A stretch of 64,000 nucleotides of DNA from Spongiibacter sp. IMCC21906 (GTDB lineage Bacteria > Pseudomonadota > Gammaproteobacteria > Pseudomonadales > Spongiibacteraceae): NCBI RefSeq assembly GCF_001010805.1, contig NZ_CP011477.1, forward strand, positions 806,001-870,000. Direction: 5' to 3'. Numbering within the stretch: position 1 is the stretch's first letter; each line of letters opens with the position of its first letter. The position numbers and the translations under genes were made by a program. Below are positions 19,027 through 27,186 of the stretch, one piece after another. The notes below the pieces were generated by a model. It did not search any database and was not told the origin of the DNA. It saw nothing but the letters and a program-made list of their open reading frames with translations.

Positions 19027-20439
19027 ATGTCGGCCAGTTCTTCTCCTTCCTCTTTGGACCCTATTATTGAAGCGCTTCAGGCGATTGTTGGCAGCGACAA
19101 GGTACGCACCGACGAAGAAGTGCTGGGCACTCATGGTCGCGACTGGACCAAAGCCTATCAGCCCGCACCACTGGCGGTGGTTTTTCCCCGTACCCTCGAT
19201 GAAGTACAGGCCATTGTAAAACTGGCTAACGACAAGGCTTTTGCGGTGGTGCCGTCCGGTGGCCGCACCGGCTTAAGTGGTGGTGCGGTGGCAATGAATG
19301 GCGAAGTGGTCGTGTCTTTTGACTACATGAACCGCATCAGCAATTTTGACCCTATTGATCGCACTGTGGTTTGCCAGGCCGGGGTAATTACCGAGCAGCT
19401 TCAGGACTTTGCCGACGAAAAAGGTTTGTTTTATCCGGTGGATTTCGCCTCGGCGGGTTCGTCGCAAATTGGTGGCAATATCGCCACCAATGCCGGTGGC
19501 ATCAAAGTGATTCGCTACGGCATGACCCGTGATTGGGTGGCAGGCTTGAAAGTTGTGACTGGCGCAGGCGAGGTGTTGGATCTGAACCGTGGCCTGTTGA
19601 AGAACAACGCGGGCTATGACTTGCGGCAATTGTTTGTGGGCGCCGAGGGCACATTGGGGCTGATTGTAGAGGCCACCATGCAGCTGACCCGGCCGCCAAA
19701 AGACCTGACGGCCTTTGTATTAGGTGCCAGTGACTTTGACGGCATTATGAATTTGTTTAATCGCTTTCAGGCGGAGATGGATTTAACCGCCTTTGAGTTT
19801 TTCTCTGAGCAAGCCTTGCAAAAAGTGGTGGCCCATTCTGGTTTGGCCAGACCTTTTCCTGATGCCTGCCCGTATTATGCATTGTTGGAATTTGAGCGCC
19901 TGACCGACGACACCGAGGCTCAAGCTATGGCCTTGTTTGAAGACTGTGTGGAAGAAGGCTGGGTGCTGGACGGGGTGATGAGTCAGAGTCTGGAGCAGTT
20001 GGCCAATCTCTGGCGATTGCGAGAGGATATCTCCGAAACAATCTCTCAATGGACACCCTATAAAAATGACATCTCGACGGTCATCTCTAAAGTACCAGGG
20101 TTTTTGACTGCAGTAGAGGAGCTGGTAACCAAGGCGTACCCAAACTTTGAAATCATCTGGTTTGGTCATATTGGCGATGGCAATTTACATTTGAATATCC
20201 TTAAGCCCGAAGATATGGATAAAGACGAGTTCTTTGAAAAATGCGGTCGGGTTAGCACTGGGGTGTTTGAAATCGTTCAGCATTACGGCGGGAGCGTGTC
20301 TGCCGAACATGGCGTGGGTCTGCTGAAGAAGAACTATCTTGGTTATTCCCGCAGTCCTGAAGAAATTGCGCTGATGAAGCAGGTTAAACAGGTCTTTGAC
20401 CCCAATGGGGTCATGAACCCCGGCAAAATTTTTGATTAA
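19027..20439 (+). CDS. FAD-linked D-2-hydroxyglutarate dehydrogenase-like oxidase
   Basis: 470-residue flavoprotein of the GlcD/D2HGDH/D-lactate dehydrogenase family. The FAD-binding PCMH-type domain covers about 35-215 (PSGGRTGLSGGAV, PVDFASAGSSQIGGNIATNAGG); the C-terminal FAD-oxidase domain contains the metal/substrate motifs FGHIGDGNLHLNI and SAEHGVG. In Pseudomonas a homologous D2HGDH is functionally coupled to SerA: SerA reduces 2-oxoglutarate to D-2-hydroxyglutarate while regenerating NAD, and D2HGDH reoxidises it. The head-to-head position with serA supports that assignment here, but substrate choice between D-2-hydroxyglutarate, D-lactate and glycolate cannot be read from sequence alone. 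Confidence 0.82.
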   Translation: MSASSSPSSLDPIIEALQAIVGSDKVRTDEEVLGTHGRDWTKAYQPAPLAVVFPRTLDEVQAIVKLANDKAFAVVPSGGRTGLSGGAVAMNGEVVVSFDYMNRISNFDPIDRTVVCQAGVITEQLQDFADEKGLFYPVDFASAGSSQIGGNIATNAGGIKVIRYGMTRDWVAGLKVVTGAGEVLDLNRGLLKNNAGYDLRQLFVGAEGTLGLIVEATMQLTRPPKDLTAFVLGASDFDGIMNLFNRFQAEMDLTAFEFFSEQALQKVVAHSGLARPFPDACPYYALLEFERLTDDTEAQAMALFEDCVEEGWVLDGVMSQSLEQLANLWRLREDISETISQWTPYKNDISTVISKVPGFLTAVEELVTKAYPNFEIIWFGHIGDGNLHLNILKPEDMDKDEFFEKCGRVSTGVFEIVQHYGGSVSAEHGVGLLKKNYLGYSRSPEEIALMKQVKQVFDPNGVMNPGKIFD

Positions 20440-20474
20440 AGTCAGTCCGTAATTGGGCGATTTGGGAGTGGTAA

Positions 20475-21035
20475 ATGACACGGGTTCAGCGTGGCCAACA
20501 CATCAGGGAGCTCAAACTGCCCAATATTGATGGGACCTCGTTTAGCATCGAGCAGGTGCAGGGTAAGCGTTACCTGCTGTCGTTCTTTCGCTTTGCCAGT
20601 TGCCCGTTCTGCAATCTGCGGGTGCATCAGCTTATTCAGCATTTTCCCAACTTCGGGGAGGAGTTTACCGTGGTGGGGGTTTTTGATGCCTCGTTGGAGG
20701 AGCTGCAGCGTAGCAGCGACAAACAGCAATCGCCCTTTCCGATACTGGCCGATGAAGACAATATTTACTATCGGCGCTTTGCTGTTGAACGCTCTTACTT
20801 TGGCGTCTTGAAGGGTATGGTGCTGCGCTTTCCCCAGTTGTGTTATTCCATGATTGTTAAAGGCAATGTCCCACTGCGGATTGGTGGCCACGTGGCGACC
20901 ATGCCGCTCAATATACTGGTCGATGAGCGGGGTGTGATCCAGCATGTGCATTACGGTCGGGATGAGGGTGATCACTTGTCGCTGGAGAGTGTTAAGCGCT
21001 TTGCGCTGACCGGCGCGGTGCCAGAGCTCGGATAA
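20475..21035 (+). CDS. AhpC/TSA-family peroxiredoxin-like protein
   Basis: 186 residues with a thioredoxin fold: the strand RYLLSFFRFASCPFC carries a CPFC pair (Cys about 43 and 46), followed by a peroxiredoxin-like core (FTVVGVFDASLEELQ, PILADEDNIYYRRFAVE) and a late NILVDERGVIQHVHYG strand. The CxxC pattern is like the AhpC/TSA-type redoxins annotated peroxiredoxin-like rather than a typical two-cysteine peroxiredoxin. It starts 35 bases after the preceding oxidase gene on the same strand and may be cotranscribed. The reductant and substrate are unknown. Confidence 0.8.
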   Translation: MTRVQRGQHIRELKLPNIDGTSFSIEQVQGKRYLLSFFRFASCPFCNLRVHQLIQHFPNFGEEFTVVGVFDASLEELQRSSDKQQSPFPILADEDNIYYRRFAVERSYFGVLKGMVLRFPQLCYSMIVKGNVPLRIGGHVATMPLNILVDERGVIQHVHYGRDEGDHLSLESVKRFALTGAVPELG

Positions 21036-21644
21036 TTCCGTCTTGCTGGCATGCCCAAACAACGCCTAACATTCGTCGTCAAAGACGCGGCTAAGCGATC
21101 CGGGAACCTGTTGCTCGAGCTTAAGTTTAATTGCAGTGTATATATTACATTGGCTGGTTCGCTGGATACCGGCTCGGGGGCCGGTATGACGATGAGGGGC
21201 GTCGGAGTGCATTAGTATGCCGAGGCCTTGTCTCAAGTGCTTCGCCATTATGCCAGTAGAAGGCAGGAGTGCTGCTCAGCGTGTTTCGTCATTCCGAACG
21301 CGATAGCGAGCCCAGACTTCGGCATAGGCCTTGTTTTGATCACTTCGCCATCCTGGACGCGATAGCGAGCTTGATGGCGCAATACCCGTACAGTTAACGG
21401 AACTTCGTCATCCCGGACGCGATAGCGAGCCGGGATCCATGTAACAAGGGCAAGTTTTATCTCGCATTGTAAACCGTGTGGGATCGTGAATAACGCTAAT
21501 GGGCCAAGTGGCAAATTTGCTGGCTAAGCTGAGTGGTTAAGTGGTTGAGTGGCTAAGTTTGATGCTGAAGGAGCACAGCCAGAGCGGAACGGTCTGGTAT
21601 GACAAAAACAGTTACTTAATTTTCCGTATGGCCCACTAAGATGA
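21036..21644. repeat. gene-free stretch with REP-like repeats
   Basis: About 600 bases without a credible gene. Three near-identical units centred on acgcgatagcgagc occur at 21298-21311, 21357-21370 and 21417-21430, spaced 59-60 bases apart and each preceded by tcat(t/c)c. The third extends to a partial inverted repeat (cccgg ... ccggg). A related hairpin, ataccggc / gccggtat, lies at about 21166-21186. These have the look of dispersed extragenic palindromic (REP/BIME-like) elements. The open frames in the stretch read through the repeats and look spurious. Confidence 0.7.
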
Positions 21645-21656
21645 ATGGGAGTCAAC

Positions 21657-22319
21657 GTGACCTATAAACATGTATTTTTAAACGGCGGTGACGCTGATTT
21701 TCTGCCGGGTAAAGCCGTCTGTGTGGGTCGCAATTATGCGGAACATGCCAAAGAACTTAATAATCCTATTCCAAGTTCACCGATGCTGTTTATCAAGCCC
21801 GCTAGTGCTTTTGCCAATATGGCGGAGAATATCGCGATACCCTCTGGGCTGGGGGACTGTCATCACGAACTGGAGGTGGCGCTGCTAATCGGTAAGACCT
21901 TGTCTGAGGCGAAACCTGATGAAGTAATGGCTGGGGTGTTGGGCTACGGTTTGGCGCTGGATTTAACCCTGCGGGATTTGCAGTCAGAGTTAAAAAAGAA
22001 GGGCCATCCCTGGGAGCGGGCGAAAGCTTTTGATGGGGCCTGTCCGCTATCGCCTTTTGTTTCCGCCACTGCTATTCCCGACTGGTGTCAATTGCAACTT
22101 CGGCTGACGCGTAATGGCCAGTTGCAGCAAGAGGGTCAGGCGAAAGATATGATCTTTGGCATTGAAGCATTGCTGAGTAATATCAGTCACAGCTTTACCT
22201 TAAACCCCGGTGATATCGTGCTGACGGGAACGCCTGCAGGAGTGGGGCCGTTGCGCTCGGGTGATCAGTTAAAGGCTGAATTGCTGGGGCATATTTGCGT
22301 AGAAAGTCGGGTCATCTAG
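21657..22319 (+). CDS. fumarylacetoacetate hydrolase family protein
   Basis: 220 residues of the FAH superfamily, YcgM-like. Visible are the N-terminal GKAVCVGRNYAEHAKEL, the metal-binding ELEVALLIG with its E-x-E pair, the substrate segment GYGLALDLTLRDLQSELKKKGHPWERAKAFDGACP, and the C-terminal GDIVLTGTPAGVGPL. Members hydrolyse acylpyruvates or decarboxylate oxaloacetate; which applies here is not visible. The start is ambiguous: GTG at 21657 has TGGGAG five bases upstream and gives the usual M-TYKHVFLNG N-terminus, while an ATG at 21645 adds four residues. It is convergent with rpiA. Confidence 0.87.
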   Translation: MTYKHVFLNGGDADFLPGKAVCVGRNYAEHAKELNNPIPSSPMLFIKPASAFANMAENIAIPSGLGDCHHELEVALLIGKTLSEAKPDEVMAGVLGYGLALDLTLRDLQSELKKKGHPWERAKAFDGACPLSPFVSATAIPDWCQLQLRLTRNGQLQQEGQAKDMIFGIEALLSNISHSFTLNPGDIVLTGTPAGVGPLRSGDQLKAELLGHICVESRVI

Positions 22320-22400
22320 CAACGAGGGGCTGCTTTAATAACGAGGGGCTTTAATGAGATGCCGCCAATGAGACGTCGCCGGGACGTTAAATAAAAACTG

Positions 22401-22433
22401 CGGCCTCAATAATGATAAACCTGAGGCCGGGTT
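22401..22433. terminator. terminator between FAH-family gene and rpiA
   Basis: Stem CGGCCTCA (22401-22408) / TGAGGCCG (22422-22429). On the minus strand it is followed by CAGTTTTTATTT, a good terminator for rpiA; on the plus strand it is followed by GGTTTTCG, so it probably works in both directions. Confidence 0.8.
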
Positions 22434-22450
22434 TTCGATAATTTCCTGTA

Positions 22451-23122
22451 TCAAGGTTTGAGAGTTTTAACGCCATTCGCGGTGCCGAGCAGCAGTACAT
22501 CGGCGGGGCGCAGGGCAAACAAACCGTTGCATACCACCCCAGTGATATTGTTTATCTGTTCTTCGGTTTTCATGGGGGTGGCAATCATAAAGTCGTATAC
22601 GTCGAGAATAATATTGCCGTTGTCGGTGGTAACGCCTTCTCGGTAAACCGGGTTGCCGCCCAGTTTGACCAACTCTCGAGCGACATAGCTGCGGGCCATG
22701 GGGATGACCTCAACCGGCAAGGGAAAGGCGCCTAACTGATTGACCAATTTGCTTTCGTCTGCAATGCAGATAAATCGCTGACTGGCGGCGGCGACAATTT
22801 TTTCTCGGGTTAGCGCTGCGCCACCGCCTTTGATCAACTCCAGTCGTTCATTACTCTCGTCGGCACCGTCGACATAGACGGCAATGCTGCCGGTGCTGTT
22901 TAGATCTAGCACTTCAATGCCGTGGCCGCGTAGGCGATTGGCAGAGGCTTCGGAACTGGCAACGGTGCCGCGAATATCCTGTTTATAGTCGGCTAGCAGG
23001 TCAATGAAGTGGTTTGCCGTTGAGCCAGTGCCAATGCCGATGATTTCGCCATCTAGAATACTGTTTTTAACTTCTTCAATGGCGGCGGCGGCCACGGCGC
23101 GTTTCATCTCGTCCTGATTCAT
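22451..23122 (-). CDS. rpiA: ribose-5-phosphate isomerase A
   Basis: Interconverts ribose 5-phosphate and ribulose 5-phosphate. The 223-residue protein shows the family landmarks [19 protein letters not shown] (about residues 26-44), [15 protein letters not shown], the active-site [27 protein letters not shown] and the ending [11 protein letters not shown]. The ATG at 23122 is chosen because GAGG stands seven bases upstream; a TTG two codons earlier is less likely. It faces away from ilvA and ends at the shared terminator with the FAH-family gene. Confidence 0.96.
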   Translation of the reverse strand: MNQDEMKRAVAAAAIEEVKNSILDGEIIGIGTGSTANHFIDLLADYKQDIRGTVASSEASANRLRGHGIEVLDLNSTGSIAVYVDGADESNERLELIKGGGAALTREKIVAAASQRFICIADESKLVNQLGAFPLPVEVIPMARSYVARELVKLGGNPVYREGVTTDNGNIILDVYDFMIATPMKTEEQINNITGVVCNGLFALRPADVLLLGTANGVKTLKP

Positions 23123-23353
23123 TGCCAAACCTCAATATGTGCGGTGAGTGCTACGGGTGGGTAAGGGGGATGAGTATAAAAGTGCAGGGTGGCAATTGCG
23201 AGGGCTCCAGCTGTGATACGAGGGTTTTGTCGCGGGAGTTACGTTGAGCCTAATAAGGGAATGACGGCTGTCATTACTGCGAATTTCCCTCAGAACCGGT
23301 AGACTTGCGCTCTTGTATTTTGTTGCAACTGACAACGGAGCGCGATAATCGTT

Positions 23354-24871
23354 ATGCCCCAGAGCTATATCAAAAGAATCCTCGATGCCCGGGTTTATGA
23401 CGTGGCGATTGAAACCCCCGTTGATGCTGTGCCCTTGTTGTCAAAGCGCCTAAAAAATACGGTGCTCCTTAAGCGTGAAGATTTGCAGCCGGTGTTTTCC
23501 TTCAAGCTCCGGGGCGCGTACAACAAAATGATAAAGCTTAGCCAAGAAGAGCTGGATCGTGGTGTGGTCGCTGCGTCGGCGGGCAACCATGCGCAGGGCT
23601 TGGCGTTGTCGGCGATGCGTTTGGGAGTTAAGGCTACGATTGTCATGCCTAAAACCACCCCGCAAATCAAAATTAATGCGGTGCGGGCTAGGGGCGGAAA
23701 AGTGGTGTTGCATGGCGATACCTATGACGAAGCCTCTGCGTTTGCCAAAAAATTGGTGGAAGAAAAAGGTATGGTCTATGTCCATCCCTACGATGATCCT
23801 GATGTCATTGCTGGCCAGGGTACGGTGGGTATGGAAATTCTGCGGCAGGTGACCGGGCCGCTGGATGCGGTGTTTGTGCCGGTTGGCGGCGGCGGTTTGG
23901 CTGCGGGGGTGGCAGCGTATATCAAATATGTGCGGCCCGAAGTGAAGGTCATTGCGGTAGAGCCCGAAGATGCGGCTTGCTTAAAGCTGGCGATGGAAAA
24001 ACAGCGCCGTGCAATATTGCCTGAAGTGGGTATCTTTGCCGACGGCGTCGCGGTAGGACAAATCGGTAAAGAAACCTTCAGGGTGTTACGCAAAACCATC
24101 GATGGGGTGATCACGGCGACGACCGATGAGATCTGCGCGGCGATCAAAGATATTTTTGATGACACTCGCTCGATTGCAGAGCCTGCTGGTGCATTGGCAT
24201 TGGCGGGGTTGAAAAAGTATGTGGAGGAGAATGGCTGCGAAGGTCAAACGCTGTTGGCCATTGATAGTGGCGCCAATACCAATTTTGACCGCCTGCGTTA
24301 TATCTCTGAACGTACAGAAATTGGTGAGCAACGCGAAGCTATTCTCAGTGTCACGATTCCTGAGAAAGCGGGTAGCTTTAAAAAGTTTTGCTCGGCGCTG
24401 GGTAAGCGCAATATTACGGAATTCAATTATCGATTCAGTGACCAACACGATGCGCAAATTTTTGTGGGTGTAGCGGTAGCTGAGGGCGGTGCAGATCGTT
24501 TGGAACTGGTTGATAGCCTAGAAAAACAAGGTTATTCCGTGCTGGATATGACTGACAATGAAATGGCCACGCTGCATATTCGGCATATGGTGGGCGGTCA
24601 TCGGCCTGCGGTGGTGAAAAATGAACTGCTGTATCGCTTCCAGTTTCCCGAGCGTCCAGGTGCGTTGATGAATTTTTTAACCAAGCTGGGCAATCGCTGG
24701 AATATTTCCTTATTCCATTATCGCAATCATGGCGCGGCTTATGGTCGGGTGTTAGTTGCCCTTGAGGCCAGTAAGGCCGAGCGTAAAGAGATTGAGCCCT
24801 TTCTTGATAAGCTGGCCTACCGCTATAGCGAAGAGAGTGACAACGAAGCCTATAATCTTTTTTTGAGCTAA
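23354..24871 (+). CDS. ilvA: biosynthetic threonine ammonia-lyase
   Basis: Pyridoxal-phosphate enzyme that deaminates threonine to 2-oxobutyrate, the first committed step to isoleucine. The 505-residue length fits the long biosynthetic form. Lys51 in VFSFKLRGAYNKM is the PLP Schiff-base lysine; the phosphate cradle GGGGLAAGVAAY and AASAGNHAQGLA are present. The C-terminal 170 residues comprise two ACT-like regulatory domains (EAILSVTIPEKAGSFKKF and LLYRFQFPERPGALMNF) for isoleucine/valine control. The divergent rpiA neighbour is the arrangement common in gammaproteobacteria. No attenuator-like leader was recognised in the 231-base gap. Confidence 0.95.
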   Translation: MPQSYIKRILDARVYDVAIETPVDAVPLLSKRLKNTVLLKREDLQPVFSFKLRGAYNKMIKLSQEELDRGVVAASAGNHAQGLALSAMRLGVKATIVMPKTTPQIKINAVRARGGKVVLHGDTYDEASAFAKKLVEEKGMVYVHPYDDPDVIAGQGTVGMEILRQVTGPLDAVFVPVGGGGLAAGVAAYIKYVRPEVKVIAVEPEDAACLKLAMEKQRRAILPEVGIFADGVAVGQIGKETFRVLRKTIDGVITATTDEICAAIKDIFDDTRSIAEPAGALALAGLKKYVEENGCEGQTLLAIDSGANTNFDRLRYISERTEIGEQREAILSVTIPEKAGSFKKFCSALGKRNITEFNYRFSDQHDAQIFVGVAVAEGGADRLELVDSLEKQGYSVLDMTDNEMATLHIRHMVGGHRPAVVKNELLYRFQFPERPGALMNFLTKLGNRWNISLFHYRNHGAAYGRVLVALEASKAERKEIEPFLDKLAYRYSEESDNEAYNLFLS

Positions 24872-24895
24872 GCGCTTTGGCGAAACGGATATAAT

Positions 24896-25480
24896 TTAGC
24901 GTTTGCAGCGCAGTATCTGTTGGTCGGTGATGATTAAGTCCAGCGGAATATCCCAGCTATCGGTGGGTACGGCTCCAGTCTCTTGCAGACTGTGGGCCAG
25001 GCCGATTAATAGTGGCCTGGCTTGATTGCGTAGATGTGTTTGCAGCGTCCTGTCATAAAACCCGCCGCCCATTCCTAGACGCCGACCACTGCGGTCAAAG
25101 GCCACCAATGGCAAAAAAATAATATCCAAATCGCTGATATTTTGTGGGCCTCGCCGATGGCTAGGTTCGCCAATGCCAAAGTGATTACTGCGTAAGAACT
25201 GGCCGGGATAATAGCGATAAAACTGCATCTTTCCTGTGGCTTTTATCACCGGCAGATAGCTAGATTTATTCTTGAGCTTGGCGTGGCGAAACAATTCAGA
25301 CAGGGAAATTTCACCATCGTTGGCAATATACCCCGCTATACGCTTGGCGCGTCGATATTCCGGTAAGCGTCGCAGTTGCTGCAACAGCTTTTGGCTGGCC
25401 TGTTGTTGCTGTTGGGGCGAAAGACGTCGCCGTAATTGGCGTTTGTCTTGTCGTAATTGGCGTTTGGCGTCGCTGCTCAT
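24896..25480 (-). CDS. ygfA: 5-formyltetrahydrofolate cyclo-ligase
   Basis: Converts 5-formyl-THF to 5,10-methenyl-THF using ATP. The 194-residue sequence begins MSSDAKRQLRQDKRQLRRRL, has the glutamine-rich basic N-terminal helix, the IAGYIANDGEISL strand and the nucleotide/folate-binding loop RLGMGGGFYDRTL near residue 140. ATG 25480 is chosen over an upstream start at 25522 because of the family N-terminus. It lies immediately downstream of the 6S RNA gene, on the same strand, which is the conserved zapA-ssrS-ygfA arrangement; in E. coli ygfA is cotranscribed with 6S RNA. Confidence 0.92.
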   Translation of the reverse strand: MSSDAKRQLRQDKRQLRRRLSPQQQQQASQKLLQQLRRLPEYRRAKRIAGYIANDGEISLSELFRHAKLKNKSSYLPVIKATGKMQFYRYYPGQFLRSNHFGIGEPSHRRGPQNISDLDIIFLPLVAFDRSGRRLGMGGGFYDRTLQTHLRNQARPLLIGLAHSLQETGAVPTDSWDIPLDLIITDQQILRCKR

Positions 25481-25550
25481 AGTCGCCAGTATAGTCGCAG
25501 TGCCATATAGTGACAGTGTCAAAAATGGGAAAATAAGCGGGAAGGTAGAA

Positions 25551-25726
25551 AGGCCCCGAGATACCGCCGGCCGCGTGGCCCTTGAACCCAGCGGTTCAAG
25601 GTGGATCGTTCCGCGCCATCTTTAGGCTTTCCGACTTGCGGACATGCACACGGATGACGGCTAGAACTCTCCGGGTATAAAAGCATCGGCTCAGGGGTCT
25701 GACGGCCTAGCAAATATCCCAGGGTT
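25551..25726 (-). ncRNA. ssrS: 6S RNA
   Basis: The minus strand between zapA and ygfA carries recognisable 6S RNA segments: CAGACCCCTGAGCCGAT near the 5' part and CACCTTGAACC with GGGTTCAAGGG, then GCGGTATCTCGG near the 3' end, all close to E. coli 6S RNA. The two ends pair perfectly over ten positions with G-U allowed (25715-25724 with 25554-25563), forming the closing stem. Length is about 176 bases. 6S RNA binds sigma-70 RNA polymerase and mimics an open promoter in stationary phase. The exact ends are estimates. Confidence 0.93.
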
Positions 25727-25732
25727 GACCAG

Positions 25733-25738
25733 ATTATA
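25733..25738 (-). promoter_or_regulatory. -10 box of the 6S RNA promoter
   Basis: Perfect TATAAT on the minus strand, placed seven bases before the predicted 5' end of 6S RNA (about 25726). The -35 region about 17 bases upstream is not canonical. Confidence 0.7.
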
Positions 25739-25801
25739 CCGATTAGATCCGCTCCCTCATAGGGTTGTGCGGTCAGATATAAACGAAGAGTGGATCCGAG
25801 C

Positions 25802-26110
25802 CTAGCTTATTTCCAGCTGTCGGCAATGCTGCAGGGTTTCTTCAATTCGCTCAGAAATGCGCTCTACTGTGGCCGCTTCATTTTTGTTGGGCGCGCCTTC
25901 TGCCTTGACGGTCAGCAGCTCGTAGCTAATATTGAGCGCCGCCATTACGGCAATGCGCTCTAAGCCAATCACTTTGCCCGAGGTGCGGATATGGCGCATT
26001 TGCTGATCTAAATGCTGGGCAGCTCGCATTAAGGGGGCTTGCTCATCTGTTGGGCAGGCGACTTGATATTCTTTGTCGAGAATTTTTACGACGACGGTAT
26101 TTTGATTCAC
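25802..26110 (-). CDS. zapA: cell division protein ZapA
   Basis: 102-residue FtsZ-ring-associated protein that cross-links FtsZ filaments at midcell. The N-terminal beta domain reads VVVKILDKEYQVACP, followed by a dimerisation helix DEQAPLMRAAQHLDQQM and a C-terminal coiled-coil helix RISERIEETLQHCRQLE. It begins with GTG at 26110, overlapping the stop of the preceding coiled-coil gene (GTGA), so the two are translationally coupled. Position before ssrS and ygfA matches the conserved gammaproteobacterial cluster. Confidence 0.93.
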   Translation of the reverse strand: MNQNTVVVKILDKEYQVACPTDEQAPLMRAAQHLDQQMRHIRTSGKVIGLERIAVMAALNISYELLTVKAEGAPNKNEAATVERISERIEETLQHCRQLEIS

Positions 26111-26316
26111 GCTTCTTTCTCCAGAGCACGCAGCCGTTGGATCATGGATTCAACCTTGGCCCGAGCGGTATCGGTTTTTTCAATGAGCTGTTCCCGCTCT
26201 ATCTTCCAGTTTTGTTTTTCGGTTTTGAAGCTGCGGTTTTCTTTGTCCAGTTGCTCGCACAGCTGAATCAGCTCTTCTATTTTTCGTTCTAGCAGCTGTA
26301 ATTGACGGTCGTCCAT
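26107..26316 (-). CDS. ZapB-like coiled-coil protein (TIGR02449 type)
   Basis: 69 residues that are almost entirely heptad-forming helix (LQLLERKIEELIQLCEQLDKENRSF and onwards), the size and look of the TIGR02449/ZapB-like proteins that precede zapA in Pseudomonas and relatives. It overlaps the zapA start by four bases. A role in the division ring alongside ZapA is likely from family and position but not demonstrated by any specific motif. Confidence 0.85.
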   Translation of the reverse strand: MDDRQLQLLERKIEELIQLCEQLDKENRSFKTEKQNWKIEREQLIEKTDTARAKVESMIQRLRALEKEA

Positions 26317-26561
26317 CTTCTGGCGATTTCCTGTGGGGCATGAGTACTTGGCAATAGTAGATTGGCCGCTGTGATGGGGTCAATGCCATCGATGCTGGCT
26401 TGAGGTTAAGCTGCTTGCAGGCGTCAAGTCTACTAGAACAGATGAATATGCATTTGGGCGCTTCTGTTTCGAGGGTTTCTAGACCATAAACCCCGGAAAT
26501 AATTCGATTTTCATCGTCTACAAGGCTACCATTTTGCGCTTTGCAACGCGTGAGATCTTTT

Positions 26562-27131
26562 ATGTCCCCTGATCACGATGAATTGGCAGACTTGTTTTTG
26601 GCGCTGGGTGCCCTGCATCCCCCGGCCGAGTTAGACGGTTATGCGGCTGGTTTTCTTTCTGCTGGTGGCCGTTTGGAAAAAGACGCTTGGCTCAAACACT
26701 GCGGTGAATTACTGGATTGTGATATCCCTAACCCGGACGATGCGGTGCAGTTATTTAAGGTGTATCAAGCTGCGCTTGAGTCAATGACCGCAGGAGATAT
26801 TGCCTTGGACTTGCTATTGCCTGGCGATGATTTTGGTTTAGACCAGCGTATCGCCAGCCTGGGACAATGGTGCCAAGGTTTTTTGACTGGCTTTGCTATG
26901 GCGGGTAAAACCGGTGCGCTGGCAGTGGGTGAGATTTCTGAGGATCTTTCTGAGGCCTTAAGTGATCTTGCGGCCATTGCGCAGATTTCCCCGGATGAAT
27001 CGGGGGATGAAGACGGCGAACAAGATTTTTTCTCGGTATGTGAATATGTGCGAGTGGCCGCGATGAGCGTGTTTTTGGAGTGCAATCAAAAGTCTCGCCA
27101 AACGGCGGTTGAGCCACCGCGGCTGCACTGA
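26562..27131 (+). CDS. ygfB: UPF0149/YgfB family protein
   Basis: 189 residues from ATG 26562 (MSPDHDELADLFLALG). The acidic sequence shows the YgfB/YecA pattern: an all-helical fold with PPAELDGYAAGFLSAG near the N-terminus and LASLGQWCQGFLTGFAMAG-like core (IASLGQWCQGFLTGFA) in the middle, ending with a DESGDEDGEQDFFSVCEYVRVAAMSVF helix. It directly precedes pepP as in E. coli and Pseudomonas. In Pseudomonas YgfB has been linked to regulation of beta-lactamase expression; here the role is open. An upstream TTG (26541) is less likely as a start. Confidence 0.9.
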   Translation: MSPDHDELADLFLALGALHPPAELDGYAAGFLSAGGRLEKDAWLKHCGELLDCDIPNPDDAVQLFKVYQAALESMTAGDIALDLLLPGDDFGLDQRIASLGQWCQGFLTGFAMAGKTGALAVGEISEDLSEALSDLAAIAQISPDESGDEDGEQDFFSVCEYVRVAAMSVFLECNQKSRQTAVEPPRLH

Positions 27132-27186
27132 AACTACCCGCTCCGGCTATGCTAAGCTGGCTTATCCGCAGTCAATAGAGATGCTT

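Noticed and set aside
21248-21514. 88-residue minus-strand frame
   Set aside because: It reads through the REP-like repeats, giving repeated peptide segments, and has no ribosome site or family resemblance.
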